Below are positions 1-5,830 of a DNA stretch of 12,307 bases, piece by piece. Position 1 is the first letter of the stretch, and each line of letters begins with the position of its first letter. A program made the position numbers and the translations under genes. The DNA comes from JAGOPO01 sp038065515 (GTDB taxonomy: Bacteria > Patescibacteriota > Minisyncoccia > 2-02-FULL-40-12 > GWA2-44-9). Under the pieces are notes generated by a model, which saw nothing but the letters and a program-made list of their open reading frames with translations, was not told the DNA's origin and ran no database searches. The stretch lies in NCBI GenBank assembly GCA_038065515.1, contig JBBTQV010000002.1, positions 1-12,307 on the forward strand, read 5' to 3'.

Positions 1-85
1 GTGCGGCCGTCGGGAGCGGAGGGAGACGAGGCACGAGCGGGGACGGGGAGCGGAGCGGTACATTGCGGGTCCATGGAAAATGATT

Positions 86-117
86 GAACGGCTAAGATGG
101 TGCCATGTTAGCCGTTC
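86..117 (-). terminator. Hairpin terminator downstream of recR
   Basis: A perfect 10-bp stem (GAACGGCTAA / TTAGCCGTTC) encloses a second short stem (ATGG/CCAT) with a 2-nt loop, so nearly the whole 32 nt can fold. It begins directly after the recR TGA stop. Read leftward, the stem is followed by AATCATTTT, a weak U-rich tail. It probably ends the dnaB-recR transcript; the poor U-tract makes this a moderate terminator or a 3'-stabilising hairpin. Confidence 0.6.
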
Positions 118-717
118 TCATCTGCGGGACTCCAGCGCATGACGCAGAGTGGTCTCGTCTGCGTACTCCAAGTGCGTACCCGATGCCAGGCCGCGCGCGA
201 GACGGGTAGTGCGAACGCCGGGCATGCCCCGGAAGAGATCGCGGAGATACATCGCCGTCATCTCGCCGCTGGATGTGGGATTGGTGGCGAGCACCAGCTC
301 CACGCTGCCGATTTCCTGCATAAAGCGGTCAACGCGCGCGGCAAGCTCAGGAATGCGCAACTGTTCAGGCCCGACATTATCGACGGGTGCGATAGCGCCT
401 CCGAGCACATGATAGAGCCCGCGCCAAAGCCCCGAACGCTCCACCGATTGCAGATCGGTGACCTTTTCGACGACCATGATGGCCTTGGGGTCGCGCCGTT
501 GGTTATGGCACACTGCGCACACATCGTTTTCCGATACATTGAAACACTCGCGACACTGCCTGACGCGTTCTTTGAGCTGCACTATGGAGCTTCCCAGTTC
601 ATCCAGTTCCGCCTGTGGGCGGTCCAGCAGAGAGAGCACCATGCGCACGGCAGCACGCGGTCCCACTCCGGGGAGTTTTTGGAATAATTTTGCAATTTCT
701 TGAAATGCGGGATCCAT
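118..717 (-). CDS. recR: Recombination mediator protein RecR
   Basis: RecR acts with RecF/RecO (or RecO alone) to load RecA on single-stranded DNA at gaps during recombinational repair in the cytoplasm. The 199-aa length is the normal family size. In order I see: an N-terminal helix-hairpin-helix (LPGVGPRAA, about residues 15-23); a C4 zinc finger with Cys55, Cys58, Cys67 and Cys70; and a Toprim domain from about residue 80 with the acidic residue in VVEKVTD (Glu84), the GLYHVLGG segment (100-107) and the TNPTSSGEMTA loop (146-156). The C-terminal ASGTHLEYADETTL segment is also typical. The ATG at 717 gives the canonical N-terminus, but no Shine-Dalgarno precedes it. It lies 38 nt after dnaB in the same direction and is probably co-transcribed with it, with a hairpin at the junction. 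Nothing is missing from the family signature. Confidence 0.97.
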   Translation of the reverse strand: MDPAFQEIAKLFQKLPGVGPRAAVRMVLSLLDRPQAELDELGSSIVQLKERVRQCRECFNVSENDVCAVCHNQRRDPKAIMVVEKVTDLQSVERSGLWRGLYHVLGGAIAPVDNVGPEQLRIPELAARVDRFMQEIGSVELVLATNPTSSGEMTAMYLRDLFRGMPGVRTTRLARGLASGTHLEYADETTLRHALESRR

Positions 718-742
718 GACAACAATTTAGAAATTAGCATTT

Positions 743-773
743 GATTCAGATTTCTTTACAAGAAATCTGAATC
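743..773. repeat. Perfect 14-bp inverted repeat over the dnaB stop codon
   Basis: GATTCAGATTTCTT (743-756) and its exact reverse complement (760-773) are separated by only TAC. The dnaB TAA stop (758-756) lies at the loop, so one arm encodes the last five DnaB residues (DSDFL) and the other is the start of the 38-nt dnaB-recR gap. The stem is AT-rich and no U-tract follows on either strand, so it is not a standard intrinsic terminator. It may be an mRNA-processing or 3'-stability hairpin, or a protein-binding palindrome. Confidence 0.8.
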
Positions 774-2123
774 GGTATGTACGGTATCGACCTCGCTGAA
801 CTCGAGGTTCTCCGGATTGATATGGAAATTGATTTCACCGGTGGGGCCGTTACGGTGCTTGGCAATCATCAGCTGTGCAAGATTCGAGCGGCCTTCCTCC
901 TGCGCGCGTTGAAAGTTTATCTTGTCTTCTCGGTGAATGAACATCACCACATCAGCATCTTGCTCAATGGAACCGGAATCGCGCAAGTCGGATAGGCGCG
1001 GCCGGTTGCCTTCGCGGTTTTCCACGGCACGGGATAATTGCGACAGCGCAATGACTGGAATAGCCAGCTCCTTGGCGAGCGCTTTGAGGCCGCGAGAGAT
1101 TTCCGTGACCTGTTGAACTGCTGAATCATAATTCTTGCGCGCGCTCATCAGCTGGAGATAATCAACCACCAGAAGCCCTAGTCCGTGCTCCGCTTTCAGG
1201 CGTCGTGCCATCGCGCGCATTTGCATCACATTCAGGCCGGGCGTGTCGTCGATGAATATGGGCATATCGCGCAGTGCGGTAATCGCGTCGGTGATTTTCA
1301 AGAAATCATTGTGCTCGCCTTCATGGCTCAATTTACCGGTGCGCAGGCGCCACAACGATGCGCGCGATTTCGCCGCGATGAGACGGTCAACCACCTGGTC
1401 AACGCTCATTTCCAAGCTGAAAATGCCCACGGGCACTTGCTGTTCAGCAACGCGTCGCGCAATATCGATGGCGAACGCCGTTTTACCGACCGATGGCCGG
1501 GCCGCCAAAATAATGAGATCTGATTTCTGGAAACCGCCCAGCGTTTGGTCCATCTTTGTGTGCTTTGATGCAACACCGCGTAACTGGCCGTCGTCCTGCG
1601 TTTGAATCCGCTCCATTGCCTTGTCGAGCTCTCCGGACAGCGCATCGAATTTATTGGTCAGTGTTTTCTGTGTTACCGAAAATAACTGTTGTTCCGCCTC
1701 ACCCAAAATAGCGTCCACATCTTCGTCTTCGCGGTGCGCGAGCGACTGCAGGCGGTGGGAGACATCCAGCAGGTCGCGCAGACTCTTTTTGCGTTGAACG
1801 ATGCGCGCGTAGGTTTGCACATGCGCCGCAGTGGGAACCTCGCTGGCCAACGCGGTGAGATAATTTACGCCGCCGACCGCATCGAGATGCCCGCGGTCGG
1901 ATAACCGCGTGCTGACAGAAAGAATATCGATGTTCTCGTGCCGTTCCCACAGGTCGGCAAGGGCCGCCCAGATAAGCTGGTGAGTGCGCTGATAGAAGTG
2001 TTCACCGCTCACCATATCAATAACGCGGTGGATGGCCTCACGGTCGGTCAGAAGTGAGCCCAGCAGAGATTTCTCGGCTTCGAGATTCTGTGGCGGCAAT
2101 TTGTCGGGGAGGGAGGTGGTCAT
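756..2123 (-). CDS. dnaB: Replicative DNA helicase DnaB
   Basis: DnaB is the hexameric 5'-3' helicase that unwinds DNA at the replication fork and recruits primase. At 455 aa it is full length. The N-terminal collar domain begins with the hallmark PPQNLEAEKSLLGSLL (10-25), followed by the linker helix (about 155-175) and the RecA-like motor. Motor motifs visible are Walker A ARPSVGKT (208-215), catalytic Glu238 in SLEM, Walker B LLVVDYLQL (317-325, Asp321), the LSQLSR motif (360-365), the H4 segment RDSGSIEQDADVVMFIHR (381-398) and the arginine-finger region KHRNGPTG (422-429). I see no intein and no truncation. The ATG at 2123 matches the family N-terminus but has no Shine-Dalgarno. recR follows 38 nt later on the same strand. 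A promoter candidate lies at 2142-2170, and upstream is the long-hairpin element at 2211-2434. Confidence 0.98.
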   Translation of the reverse strand: MTTSLPDKLPPQNLEAEKSLLGSLLTDREAIHRVIDMVSGEHFYQRTHQLIWAALADLWERHENIDILSVSTRLSDRGHLDAVGGVNYLTALASEVPTAAHVQTYARIVQRKKSLRDLLDVSHRLQSLAHREDEDVDAILGEAEQQLFSVTQKTLTNKFDALSGELDKAMERIQTQDDGQLRGVASKHTKMDQTLGGFQKSDLIILAARPSVGKTAFAIDIARRVAEQQVPVGIFSLEMSVDQVVDRLIAAKSRASLWRLRTGKLSHEGEHNDFLKITDAITALRDMPIFIDDTPGLNVMQMRAMARRLKAEHGLGLLVVDYLQLMSARKNYDSAVQQVTEISRGLKALAKELAIPVIALSQLSRAVENREGNRPRLSDLRDSGSIEQDADVVMFIHREDKINFQRAQEEGRSNLAQLMIAKHRNGPTGEINFHINPENLEFSEVDTVHTDSDFL

Positions 2124-2141
2124 GGCGTTGCGCGATGCTCC

Positions 2142-2170
2142 AGTATCCGAAAATAGTCCGCGATACGCAA
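2142..2170 (-). promoter_or_regulatory. Candidate sigma70-type promoter for dnaB-recR
   Basis: Reading leftward, TTGCGT (2170-2165) is followed by a 17-nt spacer and GATACT (2147-2142). This predicts a start near 2135 and a leader of about 12 nt without a Shine-Dalgarno. Spacing is ideal; hexamer matches are moderate. Confidence 0.45.
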
Positions 2171-2210
2171 ACCTTGACGGTGGATTGCGTGTGGAGAGCT
2201 AGACAAACTC

Positions 2211-2434
2211 CCCGCCGCTCCCGCCACCATGCTCCGATTCGGCAGCTCGCATTGGAGCGGCTCTTTGTCCGCACTGCCAGCCATCCGAATCTCCGCAGTC
2301 GTCCCGCACTTCTGGAAGTGCGGGACTTTGTGCTCCGGTCATGCGGATGTCTTTGGTGCGGACGACATTCGCCATTTGTTTAATGCCTGCCGAAGTTTCT
2401 TGCCTCTCTGGAGCATGGTGGCAGATGCGGCGGG
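2211..2434. repeat. MITE-like non-coding element with 25-bp terminal inverted repeats
   Basis: This fills most of the 373-bp gap between cysS and dnaB. The outer arms 2211-2235 and 2410-2434 are inverted repeats matching at 22 of 25 positions, with the inner 12 bp (CCACCATGCTCC / GGAGCATGGTGG) perfect. Further complementary blocks nest inside: TTCGGCAG (2238-2245) with CTGCCGAA (2387-2394), GTCCGCAC (2267-2274) with GTGCGGAC (2356-2363), CATCCG (2282-2287) with CGGATG (2344-2349), and a perfect 11-bp central hairpin (2301-2326). All pairs share nearly the same centre, so the whole segment can fold into one long interrupted stem. No protein-coding potential was recognised and no clear target-site duplication was found. 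A diverged partial copy is at 12224-12307. It could be a miniature inverted-repeat element, a BIME-like repeat or a structured RNA; I cannot tell which. Confidence 0.7.
2301..2326. terminator. Central 11-bp hairpin of the intergenic element
   Basis: GTCCCGCACTT and AAGTGCGGGAC flank a CTGG loop in a perfect 11-bp stem. On the plus strand it is followed by TTTGTG, a weak U-tail; on the minus strand there is no U-run. It is very stable and could terminate or attenuate transcription between cysS and dnaB, but it is more simply the apex of the larger folded element. Confidence 0.45.
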
Positions 2435-2496
2435 AAATACACACAAAGCCATCCAGGCCCGAGCAGGGAGGGGACGGCGGAGGTCTAGGAGGCAAG

Positions 2497-3888
2497 TTAG
2501 CTCTTCTTCACGAGCGGTCCGTAGGGAGTATCGTCGACGGTATAGCCGAGTTCTGAAAGTTGGTCGCGGAGATTGTCGGAAGTCGCCCAATCTTTTTGTT
2601 CGCGGGCCAGCTGGCGTTCGTCGACGAGTTTCTGGATTTCGAGAGGCGCCTCCGCGGGTGTCTGCGCGATAATCCCGAATGTATCGGAGAGAAAGGTAAA
2701 GAATGACTTCGGCGGCACGGCGCCCTTCGCGTTTGATTCCCTGACCAGATCGAAAACCGCTGCGAAGGCTTTCGGTGTATTGAAATCGTCATTCAGCGCT
2801 TCACCGATTGCGACGATTGCCGATGCCTCATCAATGACCACATCCGAACGCTTGAGCATCAATTCTGTGATTCGGTTTACCGCGGCCTGTGCAGTATCGA
2901 GTGCGGAATCAGAAAAATCCAAAGGTGCTCGGTAGTGGTTGGAAAGAAAATAGAACCGAAGAACGGCCGGATCGTATTTCGATAACGCCTCATGCAAAGA
3001 AAGGAAGTTACCGAGCGATTTCGACATTTTTTCTGATTTGTTTTCAAGAAAACCGACATGCATCCAGTATTTTACGAATGGCACAAAACCCGAAGCAGCT
3101 TCCTGTTGGGCGATTTCCGCTTCGTGGTGGGGGAATTTGAGATCCATGCCGCCGCCGTGCAGGTCGTACTGCGGCCCGAAGTAGTGCTCGGTAATCGCAG
3201 TGTCTTCGATATGCCAACCCGGGCGTCCCGCCTTCGCCAAGGCTTCGGCGGGCAAGCCCGCGCCAACAATACCGAGATACGCTGCCGTTTCAAAATCCCA
3301 TGCTGGCTCGCCGGGTTTTGACAACTTCCAGACACAGAAATCGCCGGTGTTGCGTTTCTTCTCGCTGTCGTCGATGCGGGAGACGGCATCATTCGCCTGC
3401 ATGCCGGTGCGGCCGGACAGTTTGCCGTAATCGGGGAAGGTCGTCAGATCAAAATACCACCCGTCTCCTTCTATCAGGTATACACTACCTTTATCGCGGA
3501 GTATTTTTACCTGTACGATAACTTGCGGGACATGGTCGGTGGCCCGTGCATATTGCGAGACGGCGTCGTTGCCGAGTGCCTGCATGTCGGCGCGAAATGC
3601 TTCGTCGAGGCGTCGTGCGTACTCGAGCGGATTCTCGCCGCTCTCATTTGCGCGGGCGATGATGCGGTCGTCGATGTCGGTGATGTTCTGGATATAATTC
3701 ACTTCCAATCCGCGATGACGGAGCCATTTAGCGACAACATCGAAGATGGTGAAGGTGCGCGCATTGCCGATGTGGATACGGTCGTATACGGTGGGTCCGC
3801 ACACAAACATGTCCACATGGCCGGGCGTGCGGGGTGTGAGCTCTTCCGTTTTGCGCGTGAGCGAGTTATAGAGGCGGATTGGCGTCAT
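2497..3888 (-). CDS. cysS: Cysteinyl-tRNA synthetase (CysRS)
   Basis: A class I aminoacyl-tRNA synthetase that charges tRNA-Cys. From the ATG at 3888 it is 463 aa, the usual size. Visible motifs are CGPTVYDRIHIGNAR (30-44: Cys30 zinc ligand and HIGN as the HIGH motif), GRPGWHIED (221-229), HGGGMDLKFPHHEAEIAQ (244-261) and KMSKS (287-291), then the helical tRNA-binding C-terminus ending TPYGPLVKK. Two oddities stand out. The bacterial HIECSAM motif reads HIEDTAI, so Asp229 replaces one of the Cys zinc ligands; I recall a similar form from archaeal-type sequences. There is also an extra stretch of about 17-20 residues (about 198-220) where PAWDSPWGKGRPGW is usual, and it contains the palindrome-encoded PAEALAKAG. 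The start is chosen because the upstream transporter stop overlaps it (TGATG), implying coupled translation; a further 21 upstream residues are not CysRS-like. Confidence 0.96.
   Translation of the reverse strand: MTPIRLYNSLTRKTEELTPRTPGHVDMFVCGPTVYDRIHIGNARTFTIFDVVAKWLRHRGLEVNYIQNITDIDDRIIARANESGENPLEYARRLDEAFRADMQALGNDAVSQYARATDHVPQVIVQVKILRDKGSVYLIEGDGWYFDLTTFPDYGKLSGRTGMQANDAVSRIDDSEKKRNTGDFCVWKLSKPGEPAWDFETAAYLGIVGAGLPAEALAKAGRPGWHIEDTAITEHYFGPQYDLHGGGMDLKFPHHEAEIAQQEAASGFVPFVKYWMHVGFLENKSEKMSKSLGNFLSLHEALSKYDPAVLRFYFLSNHYRAPLDFSDSALDTAQAAVNRITELMLKRSDVVIDEASAIVAIGEALNDDFNTPKAFAAVFDLVRESNAKGAVPPKSFFTFLSDTFGIIAQTPAEAPLEIQKLVDERQLAREQKDWATSDNLRDQLSELGYTVDDTPYGPLVKKS
3227..3252. repeat. Short palindromic repeat inserted in cysS, encoding PAEALAKAG
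   Basis: The 26-bp unit has outer arms CCCGCC/GGCGGG and an inner GCC/GGC pairing. On the cysS strand it reads in frame as PAEALAKAG (residues 213-221) and supplies most of an insertion absent from ordinary CysRS. In other frames it reads as RQGFGGQA-like or PPKPWRRR-like peptides. I recall this repeat as recurrent in Parcubacteria proteins and intergenic regions; that is from memory and needs a search. Confidence 0.7.
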
Positions 3889-5147
3889 CAGGATAAGATT
3901 ACCATGATACTGCCTGCGAGCATGATGAACAGTCCGATATGTCCAAGCCACCGTCCGGAAGGGCGTGTGACATGCGGACCCACGATATTGGGATTTTGTG
4001 ACATGTGCAAGAGTATAAGGATAAGAATAGGAGAGATTAGACCGTTAAGTACGGCAGTATAGAACAATGCCTGTATCGGTGTAATGCCGAGAAACGGGAT
4101 GAGCAGGCCCGCGATAACCGAGAGTATGATCGCCAAATAGAACTCCCGCGCCTGTCGGAATGTCTTATCAAGACTCCCGCGCCAGCCCATCAGTTCCGAA
4201 AGCACATAACCGACAGAGCCAGCAAGAACGGGAATAGACAAGAGGCCGACACCGAGAATGCCGAGCGTGAACAACAGGTATGCATACTCACCGGCAAGCG
4301 GCTGCAGGGCTTCGGCCGCCTGGCGGAGCGTCTCGATATTACCGGCACCGGCACGATACAGTGTTGCGGCGGTGAGTGCCATAATGAAGAATGAGATGAT
4401 ATTAGAGAAAATCATGCCGACCTTCACATCCCACTCGATTCGTTTGAACTCACCCGAACCCACGGGGCGGAATTTGCAGACATGAAGTCGCGGCCGGTTC
4501 AGCCGCACATCTTCGGCTTCCTCGCTTGCCTGCCAGAAATACAGATACGGCGAGAGAGTCGTCCCCACCACCGCAAATAGCGTGATAAGGAATTCGCGGT
4601 CTGCGTGGAAGGTGGGAATGAGTGTGTGCGTGAGGATGTCGCCCCAGTCGGCCTGCACCAAAAAAAATGCGAAGACATACGCGAAAAGCGACATGGCGAG
4701 CCATTTGAAAATGCGGGAGATTTGCTCATAGCGCAGTGTAATAGACATGATAAGAACGACAGCAGAAAGACCGATAGCAAGCACTTCAACAGGGATGGGT
4801 AAGAGCAGGTTGAGTGCACCTGCCATGCCGTAGATGTTGGCGCCCACATTGAGCACATTCGTGACAATAATGATGCCTGCGACAAACACCAGAAGCGCGA
4901 GTGGGTAGTGGCGTTTTATGTTACCGGTAAGCCCGCATCCCGACAGTGCGCCGATGCGCGCGGACATTTCCTGGAAGGTGATCATGAACGGAAGCGTGAA
5001 CAGAAGCGTCCACAGCATCGAGTTGCCGTACCGAGACCCTGCTATGGTGTAGGCCGTAATACCGGAAGGGTCGTCGTCGGAAGCGCCGGTGATGAATCCG
5101 GAACCGAGCCTTTTCCAATAATGCAACAGCTTCTTGTTCAGAGTCAT
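3888..5147 (-). CDS. NRAMP-family divalent metal-ion transporter
   Basis: A 419-aa inner-membrane protein with about 11 hydrophobic segments, matching the NRAMP (SLC11, COG1914) fold that imports divalent cations with protons. TM1 carries GASDDDPSGI (21-30), corresponding to the DPGN metal-site motif but with DPSG. The TM6 region reads AVVGTTLSPYLYFWQASEEAED (192-213), where classical Mn/Fe transporters have AxxMPH, so the metal-binding Met and His are absent. These substitutions mark a distinct bacterial NRAMP-like subgroup; substrate could be Mg2+ or another hard cation rather than Mn2+/Fe2+, which is inference. I chose ATG 5147 because GGAG lies 4 nt upstream and an extended -10 sits just before it; a start at 5186 would add 13 residues overlapping the preceding terminator. 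The stop overlaps the cysS ATG by one base, implying one transcript. Confidence 0.88.
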   Translation of the reverse strand: MTLNKKLLHYWKRLGSGFITGASDDDPSGITAYTIAGSRYGNSMLWTLLFTLPFMITFQEMSARIGALSGCGLTGNIKRHYPLALLVFVAGIIIVTNVLNVGANIYGMAGALNLLLPIPVEVLAIGLSAVVLIMSITLRYEQISRIFKWLAMSLFAYVFAFFLVQADWGDILTHTLIPTFHADREFLITLFAVVGTTLSPYLYFWQASEEAEDVRLNRPRLHVCKFRPVGSGEFKRIEWDVKVGMIFSNIISFFIMALTAATLYRAGAGNIETLRQAAEALQPLAGEYAYLLFTLGILGVGLLSIPVLAGSVGYVLSELMGWRGSLDKTFRQAREFYLAIILSVIAGLLIPFLGITPIQALFYTAVLNGLISPILILILLHMSQNPNIVGPHVTRPSGRWLGHIGLFIMLAGSIMVILS

Positions 5148-5155
5148 ATCGCTCC

Positions 5156-5164
5156 AGTATACCA
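5156..5164 (-). promoter_or_regulatory. Extended -10 promoter of the NRAMP-cysS unit
   Basis: Leftward TGGTATACT is an extended -10 (TGnTATACT). No good -35 hexamer is present, because the upstream position is the terminator stem of the previous gene. The hexamer ends 8 nt before the transporter ATG, predicting a leader of only about 2 nt. Confidence 0.5.
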
Positions 5165-5171
5165 TTGAAAC

Positions 5172-5199
5172 AAAAAAGCCCGCCACGGTATGGAGGGCT
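5172..5199 (-). terminator. Intrinsic terminator after the 171-aa hypothetical gene
   Basis: Leftward, AGCCCTCC (5199-5192), a 7-nt loop, then GGCGGGCT (5184-5177) form an 8-position stem with one mismatch, followed by a run of six T ending at 5172. The TAG stop of the upstream gene (5200-5198) overlaps the stem, and the next gene starts about 25 nt downstream with its own -10. Confidence 0.8.
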
Positions 5200-5713
5200 A
5201 GTCATCGTCGCCGAGCTGGTACATCTGTGTCGGGACGGCTTTCCAAGCGTTCCACTGTACCCATCGCCCGGAAGAAATGTGGAAGAAAAAGCACTGAACA
5301 TACTGCCAGAACGATGGAACGGTCGGCTCCCAGTCAAATCGGAACAGGAACACGATGACGCGGGTTTTGCGATGATACTCAAGCTGGTAAAACGGTTCCG
5401 GATGTAATGCAAGCGTGGCGACATTGTCGGCAGTGAACGGGTAGAAGATGATACCGGCCATGGGTCCGTCAACGAGGCGGTATATCTTGAACACTCCTAC
5501 GCATGCGATACGATCCTCCGATGCCATGCCGCGCCGGACCGTGTGTTCGTCCAAGTTGGTCACTGCCTGATTTTTCTTTATGGTTGTCGCGGGGAGACCG
5601 TCAAATGCTAAGACAACATCCCGGGCGGCTTTTGCGTCCCACCGCTCGGTCAGTCTGGCGAGCGCCGCATTCACCACCATGCGGTCGGTACTGTCAGGAA
5701 GTTGCCACACCAT
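5198..5713 (-). CDS. Hypothetical soluble protein, 171 aa
   Basis: I do not recognise this family. It has no signal peptide or transmembrane segment; the composition is mixed and the C-terminal half is rich in aromatics (repeated Trp, Phe, Tyr from about residue 90 on, with a FFFH stretch near 147). The N-terminal third is charged and helical-looking (DRMVVNAALARLTERWDAKAAR is typical). Coding is supported by an uninterrupted frame, a good Shine-Dalgarno (GAGGTGA, 4 nt before the ATG at 5713), a -35-like TTGACA upstream and a strong terminator just at its stop. It is the divergent neighbour of hrcA, about 117 bp apart, but the CIRCE operator lies upstream of its -35, so heat-shock control is uncertain. 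Function unknown. Confidence 0.75.
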   Translation of the reverse strand: MVWQLPDSTDRMVVNAALARLTERWDAKAARDVVLAFDGLPATTIKKNQAVTNLDEHTVRRGMASEDRIACVGVFKIYRLVDGPMAGIIFYPFTADNVATLALHPEPFYQLEYHRKTRVIVFLFRFDWEPTVPSFWQYVQCFFFHISSGRWVQWNAWKAVPTQMYQLGDDD

Positions 5714-5741
5714 GCTTCACCTCGTTTTCAACGAATAGTAT

Positions 5742-5770
5742 TGAATAACAATAATATAATGCTCTGTCAA
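5742..5770 (-). promoter_or_regulatory. Candidate promoter of the 171-aa hypothetical gene
   Basis: Leftward, a consensus -35 TTGACA (5770-5765) is followed by 17 nt and TATTCA (5747-5742), preceded by TG in the extended position. The predicted start near 5735 leaves a leader of about 22 nt carrying the Shine-Dalgarno. The -10 match is weak and AATACT a few bases downstream is an alternative. Confidence 0.4.
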
Positions 5771-5785
5771 GCGCCTGTGGACAAG

Positions 5786-5812
5786 TTGGCAGTCTTGACG
5801 CGGGAGTGCCAA
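5786..5812 (+). promoter_or_regulatory. CIRCE operator (HrcA binding site)
   Basis: TTGGCAGTC (5786-5794), exactly 9 nt, then GAGTGCCAA (5804-5812). This matches the CIRCE consensus TTAGCACTC-N9-GAGTGCTAA at 15 of 18 positions with the correct spacing, and the two arms are complementary at 8 of 9. It sits just upstream of hrcA, where CIRCE is expected for autoregulation, and its spacer begins with the TTGACG -35 hexamer. Confidence 0.88.
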
Positions 5813-5824
5813 TTTTGATAGACT
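5795..5824 (+). promoter_or_regulatory. Promoter of hrcA-grpE-dnaK embedded in CIRCE
   Basis: TTGACG (5795-5800) lies inside the CIRCE spacer and TAGACT (5819-5824) is 18 nt downstream. The predicted transcription start falls at about 5831, the A of the hrcA ATG, so the mRNA would be leaderless. HrcA bound at CIRCE would cover the -35, a simple steric repression layout. Confidence 0.65.
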
Positions 5825-5830
5825 GGCAGA

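Noticed and set aside
12..48. G-rich stretch at the window start with four G-runs, a possible G-quadruplex
   Set aside because: The loops are 6, 15 and 2 nt; the middle one is too long for a convincing quadruplex. The region is purine-rich but otherwise holds nothing I can name.
1..58. Possible right half of a third copy of the long-hairpin element (GTGCGG-CG-C resemblance to 2357-2366)
   Set aside because: Only about 9 of 11 positions match and the rest does not align.
2211..2434. Integron attC-like recombination site
   Set aside because: It is a long imperfect palindrome, but I see no paired GTTRRRY/RYYYAAC core sites, and there is no integrase or cassette context.
2229..2672. 147-aa plus-strand frame across the cysS-dnaB gap
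   Set aside because: It overlaps the 3' part of cysS and the inverted-repeat element, has Arg-rich low-complexity composition and no ribosome site; it is a shadow frame.
3520..4062. 179-aa plus-strand frame opposite cysS and the NRAMP gene
   Set aside because: It is antisense to two well-identified genes across their junction and shows no family motif.
5755..5760. Consensus TATAAT on the plus strand upstream of hrcA as its -10
   Set aside because: No -35 lies 16-18 nt upstream, and it would put CIRCE in a long leader; the TTGACG/TAGACT pair fits better, though a secondary promoter cannot be excluded.
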